Assembly: GCA_029983755.1 (NCBI GenBank)
Contig: JASBYX010000007.1
Location: 1-52,054 of the forward strand
DNA from: Anaerovoracaceae bacterium
Lineage (GTDB): Bacteria; Bacillota; Clostridia; Peptostreptococcales; Anaerovoracaceae
Direction of reading: 5' to 3'
DNA length: 52,054 nucleotides
Below are positions 1 to 7,452 of the stretch, in pieces. The notes below the pieces were generated by a model that was given only the letters and a program-made list of their open reading frames with translations, was not told the DNA's origin and made no database searches. Made by a program: the position numbers and the translations under genes. The first letter of the stretch is position 1. Every line of letters starts with the position of its first letter.

Positions 1-2
1 CG

Positions 3-350
3 GAAAAAAGTAATAGAACAATTCAATTACCACAATTTCTATGTGATGAAATGTCGGATTTCTTCGGAATGTACTATCATCTGGATTCAAATGCAAGGCT
101 ATTTACCTTTACAAAATCATATTTGCATCATGAAATGGATAGAGGCTGTAAATTATCAGGAGTGAAAAGAATTAGAGTTCATGATTTAAGACATTCTCAT
201 GTTGCGTATCTGATAGAGCAAGGTTTTTCTCCTGTGGTGATTGCAGAAAGATTAGGGCATGAAAGTATCTCAATAACCTTAAATTACGCACATTTGTATC
301 CATCCAAACAGTTAGAAATCGTTCGGATTATAGAGAAAGAAAGGAATTAA
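3..350 (+). CDS. Tyrosine site-specific integrase, C-terminal part (cut by window start)
   Basis: The reading frame is open to the window edge, so only the last 115 or so residues of the catalytic domain are present. Visible motifs are HDLRHS (the His-x-x-Arg box), ERLGHES and, 12 residues on, the Tyr in LNYAHLY that would be the nucleophile. These match the C-terminal catalytic block of phage and ICE integrases of the lambda-Int/Tn916 type, which cut and rejoin DNA at attachment sites through a 3'-phosphotyrosine. It is followed 11 bases later by a MobC-like gene, an arrangement common on integrative elements. The segment between the 35-bp inverted repeats starts about 500 bases downstream. 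Whether this enzyme acts on those repeats is unknown. The N-terminus and the start codon are outside the window. Confidence 0.85.
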   Translation, partial: EKSNRTIQLPQFLCDEMSDFFGMYYHLDSNARLFTFTKSYLHHEMDRGCKLSGVKRIRVHDLRHSHVAYLIEQGFSPVVIAERLGHESISITLNYAHLYPSKQLEIVRIIEKERN

Positions 351-361
351 GTTTAGCCAAG

Positions 362-745
362 ATGAGTAAGATATTTAAAAGAGAAAGTCTACAAAGAGAA
401 GGTAGAAAACTGAAAGTCGATAAAAATAGAAAGAGAAATATTATAGTGAATTTCAGAATGTCTCCGGAAGAAAAAAGTTTATTGGAAGAGAAAATAGCAT
501 TATCAGGATTAAACAAGCAGGATTATATGATTCAAATGAGCATAAATCATAAAGTTGAGGTATTTGGAAATATAAGAGTGTTTGATGAGCTGAAAACGAA
601 ACTGACAATGCTTGAAGAATATTTTGAAAATGTTAATTTGGACTGCGATATTGATGAAAATAAGCTTGAACTTTTGGCATATATCCTGGAAATGTTTGAA
701 ACGGTGAATAGAAATAAAAATGACTCTACCTATGGCAATAGATAG
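362..745 (+). CDS. MobC-like / ribbon-helix-helix mobilisation accessory protein
   Basis: This small basic protein of 127 aa carries a segment RNIIVNFRMSPEEKSLLEEK followed by SGLNKQDYM. That pattern is seen in MobC-type relaxosome accessory proteins and related ribbon-helix-helix DNA binders carried by integrative and mobilisable elements. The first 30 residues are rich in Lys and Arg. The C-terminal half (about 70-120) is acidic and probably helical. It sits directly after the integrase tail, which supports a mobile-element origin. The family assignment rests on motif similarity only. No relaxase is visible in the window, so it may be an orphan. The Shine-Dalgarno before ATG 362 is weak. 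Confidence 0.55.
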   Translation: MSKIFKRESLQREGRKLKVDKNRKRNIIVNFRMSPEEKSLLEEKIALSGLNKQDYMIQMSINHKVEVFGNIRVFDELKTKLTMLEEYFENVNLDCDIDENKLELLAYILEMFETVNRNKNDSTYGNR

Positions 746-836
746 AGCCAAGAAGCAACCTGGTAAGATTGCAACTCTCAAAAAACATTTTATCAGGTTG
801 CACTTCTATCATCAATACGATTATGGAGGTAAAAAA

Positions 837-869
837 ATGATAAACCTTAATTCGCAAAGTAAGTTCTAG
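837..869 (+). pseudogene. Truncated gene start: strong RBS and ATG, stop after 10 codons
   Basis: A near-consensus Shine-Dalgarno (GGAGGT, 825-830) lies 6 bases before ATG 837. The frame reads M-I-N-L and then runs into the left 35-bp repeat, where it meets TAG at 867. A good ribosome site leading to a 10-codon frame cut inside a repeat suggests a gene start truncated when the repeat-bounded segment arrived. A leader peptide is an alternative. The lost product cannot be identified from four codons. Confidence 0.3.
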
Positions 870-883
870 TAAATTGTGGGAAG
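849..883 (+). repeat. Left copy of a perfect 35-bp inverted repeat (IR-L)
   Basis: These 35 bases are the exact reverse complement of 7260-7294. Identity stops at both ends: position 848 does not match 7295 and position 884 does not match 7259. The inner edge coincides with the left terminus of the IS3-family element. The repeat starts with AATTCGCAAAG and ends with TTGTGGGAAG. It is not part of the IS itself, because the IS has its own 12-bp ends. It could be a terminal repeat of a larger non-autonomous element, a recombinase site, or two copies of a dispersed sequence. Confidence 0.95.
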
Positions 884-926
884 GGCATGCGGACAAAAAG
901 TTGGACTACGTAGTGCCTGATGTTTT

Positions 927-1247
927 ATGAGGTATACACAAGAACAAATATCAATGGCTCTTGTTTTGTTAAAAGAAACAGGTTCGCCTAGGAAAGTCAT
1001 TCAAACATTGGGATATCCATCCAATCCAATGCTTTATCATTGGCGTAAGAAATATACCCAATACTATGATATTCCTACTCAAAAGCATTGGAAGCGTGCA
1101 TCAGAAGAATTAAAAATTAACGTAATTAAACATTGCCTTCTCCATTCAGAGCCTGTAAAATTAGTAGCAGAAGAAATCGGATATACTCAAGCCGCGATAT
1201 ATAGATGGATAAATGAGTATCGAGAGAAGGGAAATTTTCACCAATGA
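927..1247 (+). CDS. IS3-family transposase OrfA (helix-turn-helix)
   Basis: A 106-aa protein with two helix-turn-helix-like segments: TGSPRKVIQTLGYPSNPMLY at about residues 18-37, and VKLVAEEIGYTQAAIYRWI at about 76-94. In IS3 elements OrfA binds the terminal repeats, and its frame is normally fused to OrfB by -1 frameshifting. Here the orfA stop overlaps the orfB ATG as ATGA (1244-1247). The gene appears intact although its partner is not. The start ATG 927 lies 33 bases inside the left IS end. Confidence 0.8.
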   Translation: MRYTQEQISMALVLLKETGSPRKVIQTLGYPSNPMLYHWRKKYTQYYDIPTQKHWKRASEELKINVIKHCLLHSEPVKLVAEEIGYTQAAIYRWINEYREKGNFHQ

Positions 1248-2166
1248 AGGAAACTACTGATAACATTGATGTGAATCCAGCTGATATCACCTCTTCTGAG
1301 GAGATAAAGCAACTAAAAGAACAGCTACTTGACATGCAGATGGACATAGACATTCTAAAGGAAATATTCAAAGTCTTAAAAAAAGACCCGGGCATCGATC
1401 AGGCACATCTCACGAATCGAGAGAAGGCAGTGATAATCGATGCCATGAAGAATAAGTACTCACTGCCAAAGCTATTTAAAAAGTTTAACTTTGCTAAAAG
1501 TAGCTATTACTATCAGGAGAAAGTGATATATGCAGAAGATAAATATCAATCTCTTAGAAAAAGAATCATAGAGCTTTTTCATGAAAACCGAGATATATTT
1601 GGTTATCGAAAAATACATATGCTACTTCGTCGTGAAGGTAAAAAAGTTTCTGAAAAAGTGATTCGTCGTATTATGAAGCAGGAAAACTTAGTTGCAAGAC
1701 GAAAACGAAGGAGAAAGTACAACTCATATAAAGGGGAAATAACAGTTCCTGTGGAGAATATCATAAAGAGAAATTTTCATGCTGAAAGACCAAATAAAAA
1801 GTGGCTTACCGATATCACAGAGTTTTCTATTAAATCCGGGAAAGTATATCTATCACCCATAATAGACTGCCTGACAGAGGATGTCATTATCGTTGGCCGG
1901 AATGGATTCAAATAATGGAAAAATCAGGACTTACAAGATCCATATCAAAGAAAGGCTGCTCTCCGGACAATTCAGCTTGTGGAGGTTTTTTTGGACATCT
2001 AAAAACAGAGATGTTTTACGGAAGAAGCTGGGATGGATATAGCATTGAGGAATTTATGCAGGAAATAGACACATATCTTCACTGGTATCGGCGTGATCGA
2101 ATTAAATCAACACTCGGAGGGCTCAACCCTCTAGATTATAGAAGGAGTATAGGCATAGCGGTCTAA
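1244..2166 (+). pseudogene. IS3-family transposase OrfB, internally deleted and frameshifted
   Basis: The first part (frame of 1244) runs through a coiled-coil start, an HTH_21-like region (DIFGYRKIHMLLRREGKKVS) and the first catalytic Asp in WLTDITEF, up to IIDC. The second part lies in another frame and resumes at DRGCHYRWPEWIQIMEKSG, with the second catalytic Asp, then SPDNSACGGFFGHLKTE with the catalytic Glu, and ends at RIKSTLGGLNPLDYR. About 40 residues that normally lie between IDC and HSDRG are missing, and the junction near 1870-1878 changes frame. All three DDE residues remain encoded but cannot be joined in one protein. This is a clear deletion pseudogene. Confidence 0.88.
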
Positions 2167-2186
2167 AAAAACGTCCGCATGCCCAA

Positions 2187-2261
2187 AATATAATATCAAA
2201 AATAAATGCTCAAATAGATGAATTAATAGAATTAAATGTGGAAGAAAATAATGAAGGTTAA
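2187..2261 (+). pseudogene. C-terminal remnant of an unidentified gene upstream of the methyltransferase
   Basis: Directly after the IS right end a frame reads NIISKINAQIDELIELNVEE and stops with TAA at 2259-2261. It overlaps the methyltransferase ATG (2251) by 11 bases, as co-translated operon genes do. The heptad-like helical tail resembles the ends of restriction-modification subunits, but 24 residues are too few to name it. Joining across the IS gives a stop inside the 35-bp repeat, so the body of this gene is missing rather than merely interrupted by the IS. Confidence 0.45.
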
Positions 2262-3841
2262 AAGTAAGCAAACAGAAGAAAAATTAAACGGCGTTTTCTA
2301 TACACCTTTTGAAATTATTGATTTCCTTACAAGCTGGATTACGGATAAACAACAAATTTTTAATGTATTAGAACCATCAGCGGGAGATGGTAGATTTGTA
2401 AAACAGATAGTTGAACTTGCAGATAAAGCGAATGTTACAGCGGTTGAAATTGATTCTTTGGAATGTGAAAAAATCAAAGCTATTGATAATACAAAGGTTA
2501 TAAATGATGATTTTTATAATTTTTACGAAAATATAAAAGATATAGTAATCAAATATGATGCTGTAATAGGAAATCCTCCGTATATTAGATATCAATTTTT
2601 ATCAGAGGAACAGAGAAATTATCAAAGTGATATATTAAGACGTAACGGCATGAAACCTAATAAAATGATAAATTCATGGGTTGCTTTTACAGTAGCAAGC
2701 ATTGAATTATTAAGTTTGAGTGGAAAATTTGCATTTGTTTTGCCAACGGATCTTTTGCAAGTATCTTATGCTAAGGAGCTTAGAAAGTTTATTTTCAAGG
2801 AGCTAAAAGAAGTAACTATTATTTGCTTTAATAACATTGTGTTTTCGGGAATACAACAGGATGTTGTACTTATTTTTGGAATAAAAAGAGATATGGAAAG
2901 CAAAAAACATTAATAAGGAATATTAATGTAAAAGATATGTCTCAATTATCTAATAAAATCTATGCTATTCCCTTTGAATATTATGATTTTGACAATAGTG
3001 ACAAGTGGAGAAAATTTTTGTTAAGCAAAAACTTTATGAAATTCTATGAAGATAAATTTATTAATGAGACTACCTCAATCAAAGATATTAGTACCATTGA
3101 AGTAGGTATTACTACTGGAAATAATAAAGTCTTTGTTGTAAATAATGAGACGGTTAATAAGTATAGCCTAGATGATTATAAAGTTCCTTTGGTGGGGAGG
3201 AGTTTAGATGTCTTTGGATTGTTTTATACAGAAAATGATATTTCAAATAATAGTTTAAATGGTAGAAAAGTTTGGCTATTAGATTTCAATAACAGGAAAT
3301 TAAATAGAAATGCCAAAAAATATATAAAGGAAGTGGAAAGTAGAGATGAACATAAAGGATATAAATTAGGTTTAAGGGATAAATGGTACGAGGTTCCATC
3401 TATATGGATTCCAGATGCATTTTTACTTAGAAGGATGGGGAATTTTCCCAAGATAGTCAAAAATGAAATTAAAGTTACGAGTACAGATACTTTTCACAGA
3501 ATCAGATCCAATGAAGGAATTGATGTTGCAAAAGCATTGGTATTATTTTATTCTTCAGTATCACTTCTATCTTTTGAATTAGAAGGAAGAGTTTTTGGTG
3601 GGGGAGCTTTAGAAATACTGCCAGGTGATTTGAAAAATATTAGATTACCTAAAATTAATAATGGGTTAGATTATATTGAAATCTCAAAAAAATAGATGAA
3701 AAACTTAGAGAAAATCATGAGTTCACAGAAATTGTAAAATGGGTGGATAATTTAATTCAACCATTATCAGGGTTCAATAAATCTGAAATTAATGAAATAT
3801 ATGATGTATGGAATAGTCTAATGAGGAATAGAATAGAGTAG
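2251..3841 (+). pseudogene. Eco57I-type N6-adenine DNA methyltransferase, two -1 frameshifts
   Basis: Three consecutive frames together make one Eco57I/TaqI-class adenine methyltransferase of about 530 residues. The first (2251-about 2907) has the N-terminal GVFYTP motif, the SAM-binding LEPSAGDGRF and the catalytic NPPYIRY. The second (about 2905-3692) is the target-recognition part, with VGITTGNNKVFVV and FGGGALEILPGDLKNIRLP. The third (about 3690-3841) is the helical tail from KIDEKLREN to RNRIE. Each change of frame is -1 and falls in an A-run: six A at 2902-2907 and seven A at 3686-3692. The second run reads A AAA AAA TAG in phase, a possible slippery site; the first is not canonical. 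Options are inactivation, slippage or homopolymer sequencing error. It would modify DNA beside the SIR2-HerA pair. ATG 2251 is preferred to 2236 because homology starts at KQTEEKLNG. Confidence 0.8.
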
Positions 3842-3872
3842 AGTTATATATTTTACTTAAAGGAGTAAGAAG

Positions 3873-4913
3873 ATGGATATAGATATGGATAATCTAAAGA
3901 AAAAAATCCAAAGTTTCTTTGACCAAGGAACTGTAACAATAGTAGGTTCTGGACTATCTTGTGCTGAAGGCATTTCAGGAATGAAAGCACTATCTGAAAA
4001 ACTGATTAAAGATGTTCCTAATAAGCTAAGTTCCGCAGATATGGAATATTGGAGAAGCATAGAAGAAACCTTAAATAAAGGAACAGATTTAGAATCTACA
4101 CTACAACAAAATAAAGTAACAAGTAAAATCGAAAAAACAATTGTTGAGACTGTATATGAACTTATCTCAAATGAAGATATATCAATTTTTACGGAAATTA
4201 TAGAAAAAGGTAGAACATTAAGATTTTCTGAGTATTTATCGTGTTTTAATGTTGATATGTATAATTTAAATGTAATAACGACTAATTATGATTTATTAAT
4301 AGAGTATGCTTGTGAGCTCAAAGGATTGTTATATTCGGATTCATATTGTGGGAAAATTATTTCTGTATATTCTCCTGAAAATGCTGAACAAGAAATGATT
4401 AGAGGTATTAAAAGAGGTAAGAAACCTATGAATTACTATAAGCCACATATAAAAATATATAAACCACATGGATCTATTAATTGGAAACTCATCAATGGAA
4501 GACTTAATAAGATAAATCATGTGAATTGTGGTATACCGTGTATAATTACCCCAGGTTCCAATAAATATGAAAAAGGATATGAAGAACCTTTTGATTATCA
4601 TATTGGAAAAATGGGGCAGGAGATTGATAATGCAAAAAGGCTGATTTTTATTGGGTATGGTTTTAATGATAACCATTTGGAAACTCATTTAAATAAACCA
4701 GAAAATATTTCTAAACCTAAACTAATTGTAACTAGAACCTTATATCGTAATGCGAAAAAAATTGTTGATAATTCGCCAAATACTATAGCTATAGAAGAGA
4801 TGAAAATAAATGATAAGAGTTGTGGAACAAGAATTTACTTTGAAAAACAAATATATGAAATTAAAGATAAAAAAATATGGGATATAGCTGAATTGATTAA
4901 GGAGGTGTTTTGA
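3873..4913 (+). CDS. SIR2-domain defence protein (NAD-consuming effector of a SIR2-HerA pair)
   Basis: The 346-aa protein carries the sirtuin-like NAD-binding signatures in order. These are GSGLS at residues 25-29, TTNYD at 136-140, KPHGSINW at 197-204 with the candidate catalytic His199, and FIGYGFNDNH at 259-268. Bacterial defence SIR2 proteins usually hydrolyse NAD+ when phage infection is sensed, which depletes the cell and aborts infection. The stop codon overlaps the herA ATG (TGATG at 4911-4915), so the two are translationally coupled, matching SIR2-HerA defence loci (also called Nezha). A strong AAGGAG (3860-3865) lies 7 bases before ATG 3873. The frame is intact, in contrast to the broken methyltransferase upstream. 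The trigger and true activity are inferred from the family. Confidence 0.88.
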   Translation: MDIDMDNLKKKIQSFFDQGTVTIVGSGLSCAEGISGMKALSEKLIKDVPNKLSSADMEYWRSIEETLNKGTDLESTLQQNKVTSKIEKTIVETVYELISNEDISIFTEIIEKGRTLRFSEYLSCFNVDMYNLNVITTNYDLLIEYACELKGLLYSDSYCGKIISVYSPENAEQEMIRGIKRGKKPMNYYKPHIKIYKPHGSINWKLINGRLNKINHVNCGIPCIITPGSNKYEKGYEEPFDYHIGKMGQEIDNAKRLIFIGYGFNDNHLETHLNKPENISKPKLIVTRTLYRNAKKIVDNSPNTIAIEEMKINDKSCGTRIYFEKQIYEIKDKKIWDIAELIKEVF

Positions 4914-6661
4914 TGGATAAGTTAATGTTTCAAGAAAATGATACAATAGGTTCTGTTATATATGTGGATACTAATCAGGTTTTAATTGAAGTGGAAGATA
5001 ATGAGAAAATATCATTATTAAATGTTGGTAGTATTGTTGCTATTCAAACCACAAGATCCTTTGAGTTTACAATTGGTATTATAGATAAAGTAAGACGAAA
5101 AGCAAATGAATTAATGGAATTAGAAGATTTAACTGATGAATATAATGAAAGTCTTGAAGAAGCCTATATTTCATCAGATGTAATCCAAGTTTCGTTAATT
5201 GGGACATACAAAACGGTTGACGGAGATACTAAAAATTGTTTCAAAAGAGGAATTGATACTTTCCCACAAATTACACATCATTGTTATTCAATTAATGGTA
5301 ATAACTTAAAGTTATTTATGAATATTATTAGTGATGATGTTTCTTTGGAAAAACAATTGGTTATAGGAAAATTTGCAATTGATGACAATGCTACTGCAAT
5401 TTTAGACGGCGATAAATTTTTTCAAAGACATGCTTCTATTTTGGGAAGTACAGGTTCAGGTAAAAGTTGGTGTGTTGCAAATTTGATAGAGGAAGCCAGC
5501 AAACTTAATAATCCTAATATTATTGTTCTTGATATGCATGGTGAATATAAGTCATTATGTGATACAGATAAGAAATACGCTGATTATTATAAGATTGCAG
5601 GACCAGAAGACTTAGAAAACGACGATGAAAAATATGTTTTCTTGCCATACTGGTTATTAAATAGAGATGAAATGCTATCTATGATTTTAGATAGATCAGA
5701 TAATAATGCTCCTAATCAAGCTTCACGTTTTACTTTTCATGTAAGGGAACTAAAAGAGGAAACTTTAAGAGAATTGGGCAAATCTAAAGTTTTAAGTACT
5801 TTTACAGTTGATTCACCTATTCCATTTAATATGGAAGCACTGATTACAAGATTGAAAGAGGATGATACAAAAAAAGGAATTGGAGCTAATAACAAACCAG
5901 TAAAAGGAGAGTGGGAAGGTAAACTTACTCGTTTTATATCAAGGCTAGAAACGAAAATCATGGACAAAAGATACGGATTTTTGTTTCAACCCAATATTAA
6001 TACATTAAATTATGATTGGCTATCCAAGTTATTGTGTAAGATGATTGGTGCAGATTACGAAAGAAAAGGTATAAAAATTATTGACTTTTCAGAAGTACCT
6101 TCCGATGTTTTGCCTATAGTTACGGGAATTATTTCAAGATTACTGTTTGATGTGCAAATATGGATGGATGAGGAAAAAAGAACTCCTTTCGCTATTTTGT
6201 GTGATGAAGCTCATTTGTATCTTCCAATACAAGAGGATGCTGATAGTGTTCAAAAACAAGCACTGGGAAATTTTGAAAGGATTGCAAAAGAAGGTAGAAA
6301 GTATGGAATCTCTTTAGTTGTTATTAGTCAGAGACCTTCAGATGTAAGTAAGACAATTTTAAGCCAATGTAATAACTTTTTGGTACTACGACTGTCGAAT
6401 GACAGAGATAAGTCTGTAATAAGAAATTTACTACCAGATGCTTTAAAAAGCATTTTAGATCAACTCCCCCTATTAGATGTAGGAGAAGCAATAGCGGTTG
6501 GAGATGCAATATTATTACCAAGTAGGATTAGATTAAAAACGCCACAATTAAAACCTATGAGTGCAACTAAAAATTTTTGGATAGAGTGGGAAAATACTAA
6601 GGCGGATAATGCTGCAATTATTGAAGCTATAGAAAATATGAGGTGTCAAACTAAAGAATAG
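4913..6661 (+). CDS. HerA-family ATPase of a SIR2-HerA defence pair
   Basis: The 582-aa protein has an N-terminal beta-rich HAS-barrel-like region (about 1-130). The Walker A motif GSTGSGKS sits at 178-185, Walker B ILCDEAH has Asp431/Glu432, and a conserved arginine lies in SQRPSDVS (Arg474). HerA proteins form hexameric DNA-translocating ATPases. In SIR2-HerA systems the HerA hexamer assembles with SIR2 subunits and controls their NAD hydrolase and nuclease activities. The start is ATG 4913, preceded by AAGGAGGTG at 4899-4907; an upstream in-frame TTG at 4910 is less likely. The gene is intact, A+T-rich like the rest of the segment, and is the last complete gene before the right inverted repeat. 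The classical NurA partner nuclease is absent, which fits the defence subtype rather than archaeal-type HerA-NurA repair. Confidence 0.88.
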   Translation: MDKLMFQENDTIGSVIYVDTNQVLIEVEDNEKISLLNVGSIVAIQTTRSFEFTIGIIDKVRRKANELMELEDLTDEYNESLEEAYISSDVIQVSLIGTYKTVDGDTKNCFKRGIDTFPQITHHCYSINGNNLKLFMNIISDDVSLEKQLVIGKFAIDDNATAILDGDKFFQRHASILGSTGSGKSWCVANLIEEASKLNNPNIIVLDMHGEYKSLCDTDKKYADYYKIAGPEDLENDDEKYVFLPYWLLNRDEMLSMILDRSDNNAPNQASRFTFHVRELKEETLRELGKSKVLSTFTVDSPIPFNMEALITRLKEDDTKKGIGANNKPVKGEWEGKLTRFISRLETKIMDKRYGFLFQPNINTLNYDWLSKLLCKMIGADYERKGIKIIDFSEVPSDVLPIVTGIISRLLFDVQIWMDEEKRTPFAILCDEAHLYLPIQEDADSVQKQALGNFERIAKEGRKYGISLVVISQRPSDVSKTILSQCNNFLVLRLSNDRDKSVIRNLLPDALKSILDQLPLLDVGEAIAVGDAILLPSRIRLKTPQLKPMSATKNFWIEWENTKADNAAIIEAIENMRCQTKE

Positions 6662-6869
6662 AAAAGAGAAGACTTTTGCATAGCAGATAATGATTAAAAC
6701 AGTTAGAAATGTCGTATCAAAACTAAATGATGAAGAATGTTTAGATTTCTTGGATAAAGAATAATGCTGTGCTTGTAATATGCTTGCAAAAAATCAGATA
6801 AATAGAAATAAACTAGATAATAAGGCTAAAATAGATAACAAAACGATTGATTTTATGCGGATTATATAA
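6662..6869 (+). other. Gene-poor stretch after herA; two short open frames of unknown status
   Basis: No confident gene is seen. A 24-codon frame (6690-6764, MIKTVRNVV...) and a following frame to TAA 6867 (with a CCAC start and a Lys/Asn-rich body) could be debris of larger genes. Neither has a good ribosome site and neither is recognised. Composition is A+T-rich like the defence genes. Confidence 0.4.
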
Positions 6870-7019
6870 AATGAAATCAATGGATATATCGAGAAGAAAA
6901 CTGTAAAGGCTAAGACAGAAGCTCCTGCAACTGGAGATAATAGTTTACTAGCAGGTTTCGCAGCCCTAGTTCTAGCTGCTGGAACACTAGTAGTTGTTGC
7001 TAAGAAGAACAGAGGATAA
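6870..7019 (+). pseudogene. C-terminal remnant of an LPXTG-like cell-wall-anchored protein
   Basis: After a stop at 6867 the frame reads NEINGYIEKKTVKAKTEA, then the sorting motif APATGDN, a hydrophobic stretch (LLAGFAALVLAAGTLVVV) and a positive tail KKNRG before TAA. This is a complete sortase signal without a protein in front of it. It closely resembles the tail of the intact surface protein ending at 8895 (APNTGDNSSLAG). It is probably what is left of a paralogous or recombined surface-protein gene, truncated when the upstream DNA arrived. No start codon or signal peptide belongs to it. Confidence 0.75.
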
Positions 7020-7079
7020 TTTATACTCTTATTAACAAGATGTTTAATTAATTTGATTTAATGCATGCTAAGTAGAAAG

Positions 7080-7126
7080 CTGGCCGTGACCATTATCCCA
7101 GATACTGGTTGCGGCCAGTATTTTTA
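7080..7126 (+). terminator. Intrinsic terminator after the surface-protein remnant
   Basis: A 13-bp stem (CTGGCCGTGACCA at 7080-7092 against 7106-7118, with two wobble pairs) closes a 13-base loop and is followed by TATTTTTAT. It fits a rho-independent terminator for rightward transcription, probably of the lost surface-protein gene. Confidence 0.7.
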
Positions 7127-7129
7127 TGG

Positions 7130-7250
7130 GGTATTCGATAAGTTTTAGGGTTTCTCAAAATCTTGGATATCCGATAAGTTTTGGGGTTTTACCAAAAGCT
7201 TTGGGGCTGAACTTTAGGGGGCAACTAAAACAACGATCCATTTTCCACAC
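7130..7250. repeat. Short direct repeats resembling an IS end
   Basis: CGATAAGTTTT(A/G)GGGTTT occurs twice (within 7130-7153 and 7165-7189, about 36 bases apart). A diverged third copy follows near 7194-7220 (AGCTTTGGGGCTGAACTTTA). Multiple internal repeats near one end are typical of IS21-family termini. No istA or istB gene remains, so this would be a solo end remnant. The family assignment is tentative. Confidence 0.35.
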
Positions 7251-7259
7251 TAAATTCTA

Positions 7260-7294
7260 CTTCCCACAATTTACTAGAACTTACTTTGCGAATT
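7260..7294 (-). repeat. Right copy of the perfect 35-bp inverted repeat (IR-R)
   Basis: This is the exact reverse complement of 849-883 and bounds a 6.4-kb segment with the defective IS, methyltransferase, SIR2 and HerA. The copy is itself framed by CTAAATT (7251-7257) and its complement AATTTAG (7291-7297). It ends just 7 bases before the first candidate promoter of the surface-protein gene. Confidence 0.95.
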
Positions 7295-7301
7295 TAGATA
7301 T

Positions 7302-7372
7302 TTGTAAAATTTAACTAAAATGGTATAATTATCGATATTTTTTATTGAAAATATACGCTATAGTGATATACT
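7302..7372 (+). promoter_or_regulatory. Two candidate promoters for the surface protein
   Basis: P1 has TTGTAA (7302-7307), a 16-base spacer and an extended -10 TGGTATAAT (7321-7329). P2 has TTGAAA (7345-7350), a 16-base spacer and TATACT (7367-7372). Both point to the gene at 7453 and lie just outside the right inverted repeat. Confidence 0.6.
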
Positions 7373-7381
7373 GATATTAGC

Positions 7382-7419
7382 AATCAGCAACATGATGACT
7401 CCTGTATTAATTGCTGATT
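7382..7419 (+). promoter_or_regulatory. 5'-leader stem-loop before the surface protein
   Basis: AATCAGCAA (7382-7390) pairs perfectly with TTGCTGATT (7411-7419) around a 20-base loop. It lies between P2 and the ribosome site. No U-tract follows, so it is not a terminator. It may stabilise the mRNA or modulate translation. Confidence 0.45.
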
Positions 7420-7452
7420 AAATTCAAATTATTTTATTTTCAAAAGGGAGAC

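Larger units (their letters stand above)
883..2184 (+). mobile_element. IS3-family insertion sequence, defective
   Basis: A 1.3-kb element with perfect 12-bp terminal inverted repeats: GGGCATGCGGAC at 883-894 and its complement at 2173-2184. It encodes orfA and orfB of the IS3 type. OrfB carries an internal deletion, so the element should not transpose unaided. No clear target duplication is seen (left flank GAA, right flank AAA). Its left end lies exactly on the inner edge of the 35-bp repeat, and its right end abuts the tail of a lost gene upstream of the methyltransferase. Confidence 0.88.

Noticed and set aside
849..2184. The 35-bp repeat as the terminal repeat of the IS3 element
   Set aside because: The IS has its own perfect 12-bp ends at 883-894 and 2173-2184, and the second 35-bp copy lies 5 kb beyond the IS right end.
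2895..2915. A canonical programmed -1 heptamer (A AAA AAC) at the first methyltransferase break
   Set aside because: The seven bases are present, but the reading phase is AGC AAA AAA CAT, so the heptamer is not in the X XXY YYZ register.
7126..7314. A 62-codon rightward frame starting MGYSISFRVSQNLG
   Set aside because: It is built from the direct repeats and runs into the 35-bp repeat, has no ribosome site and no recognisable motif.
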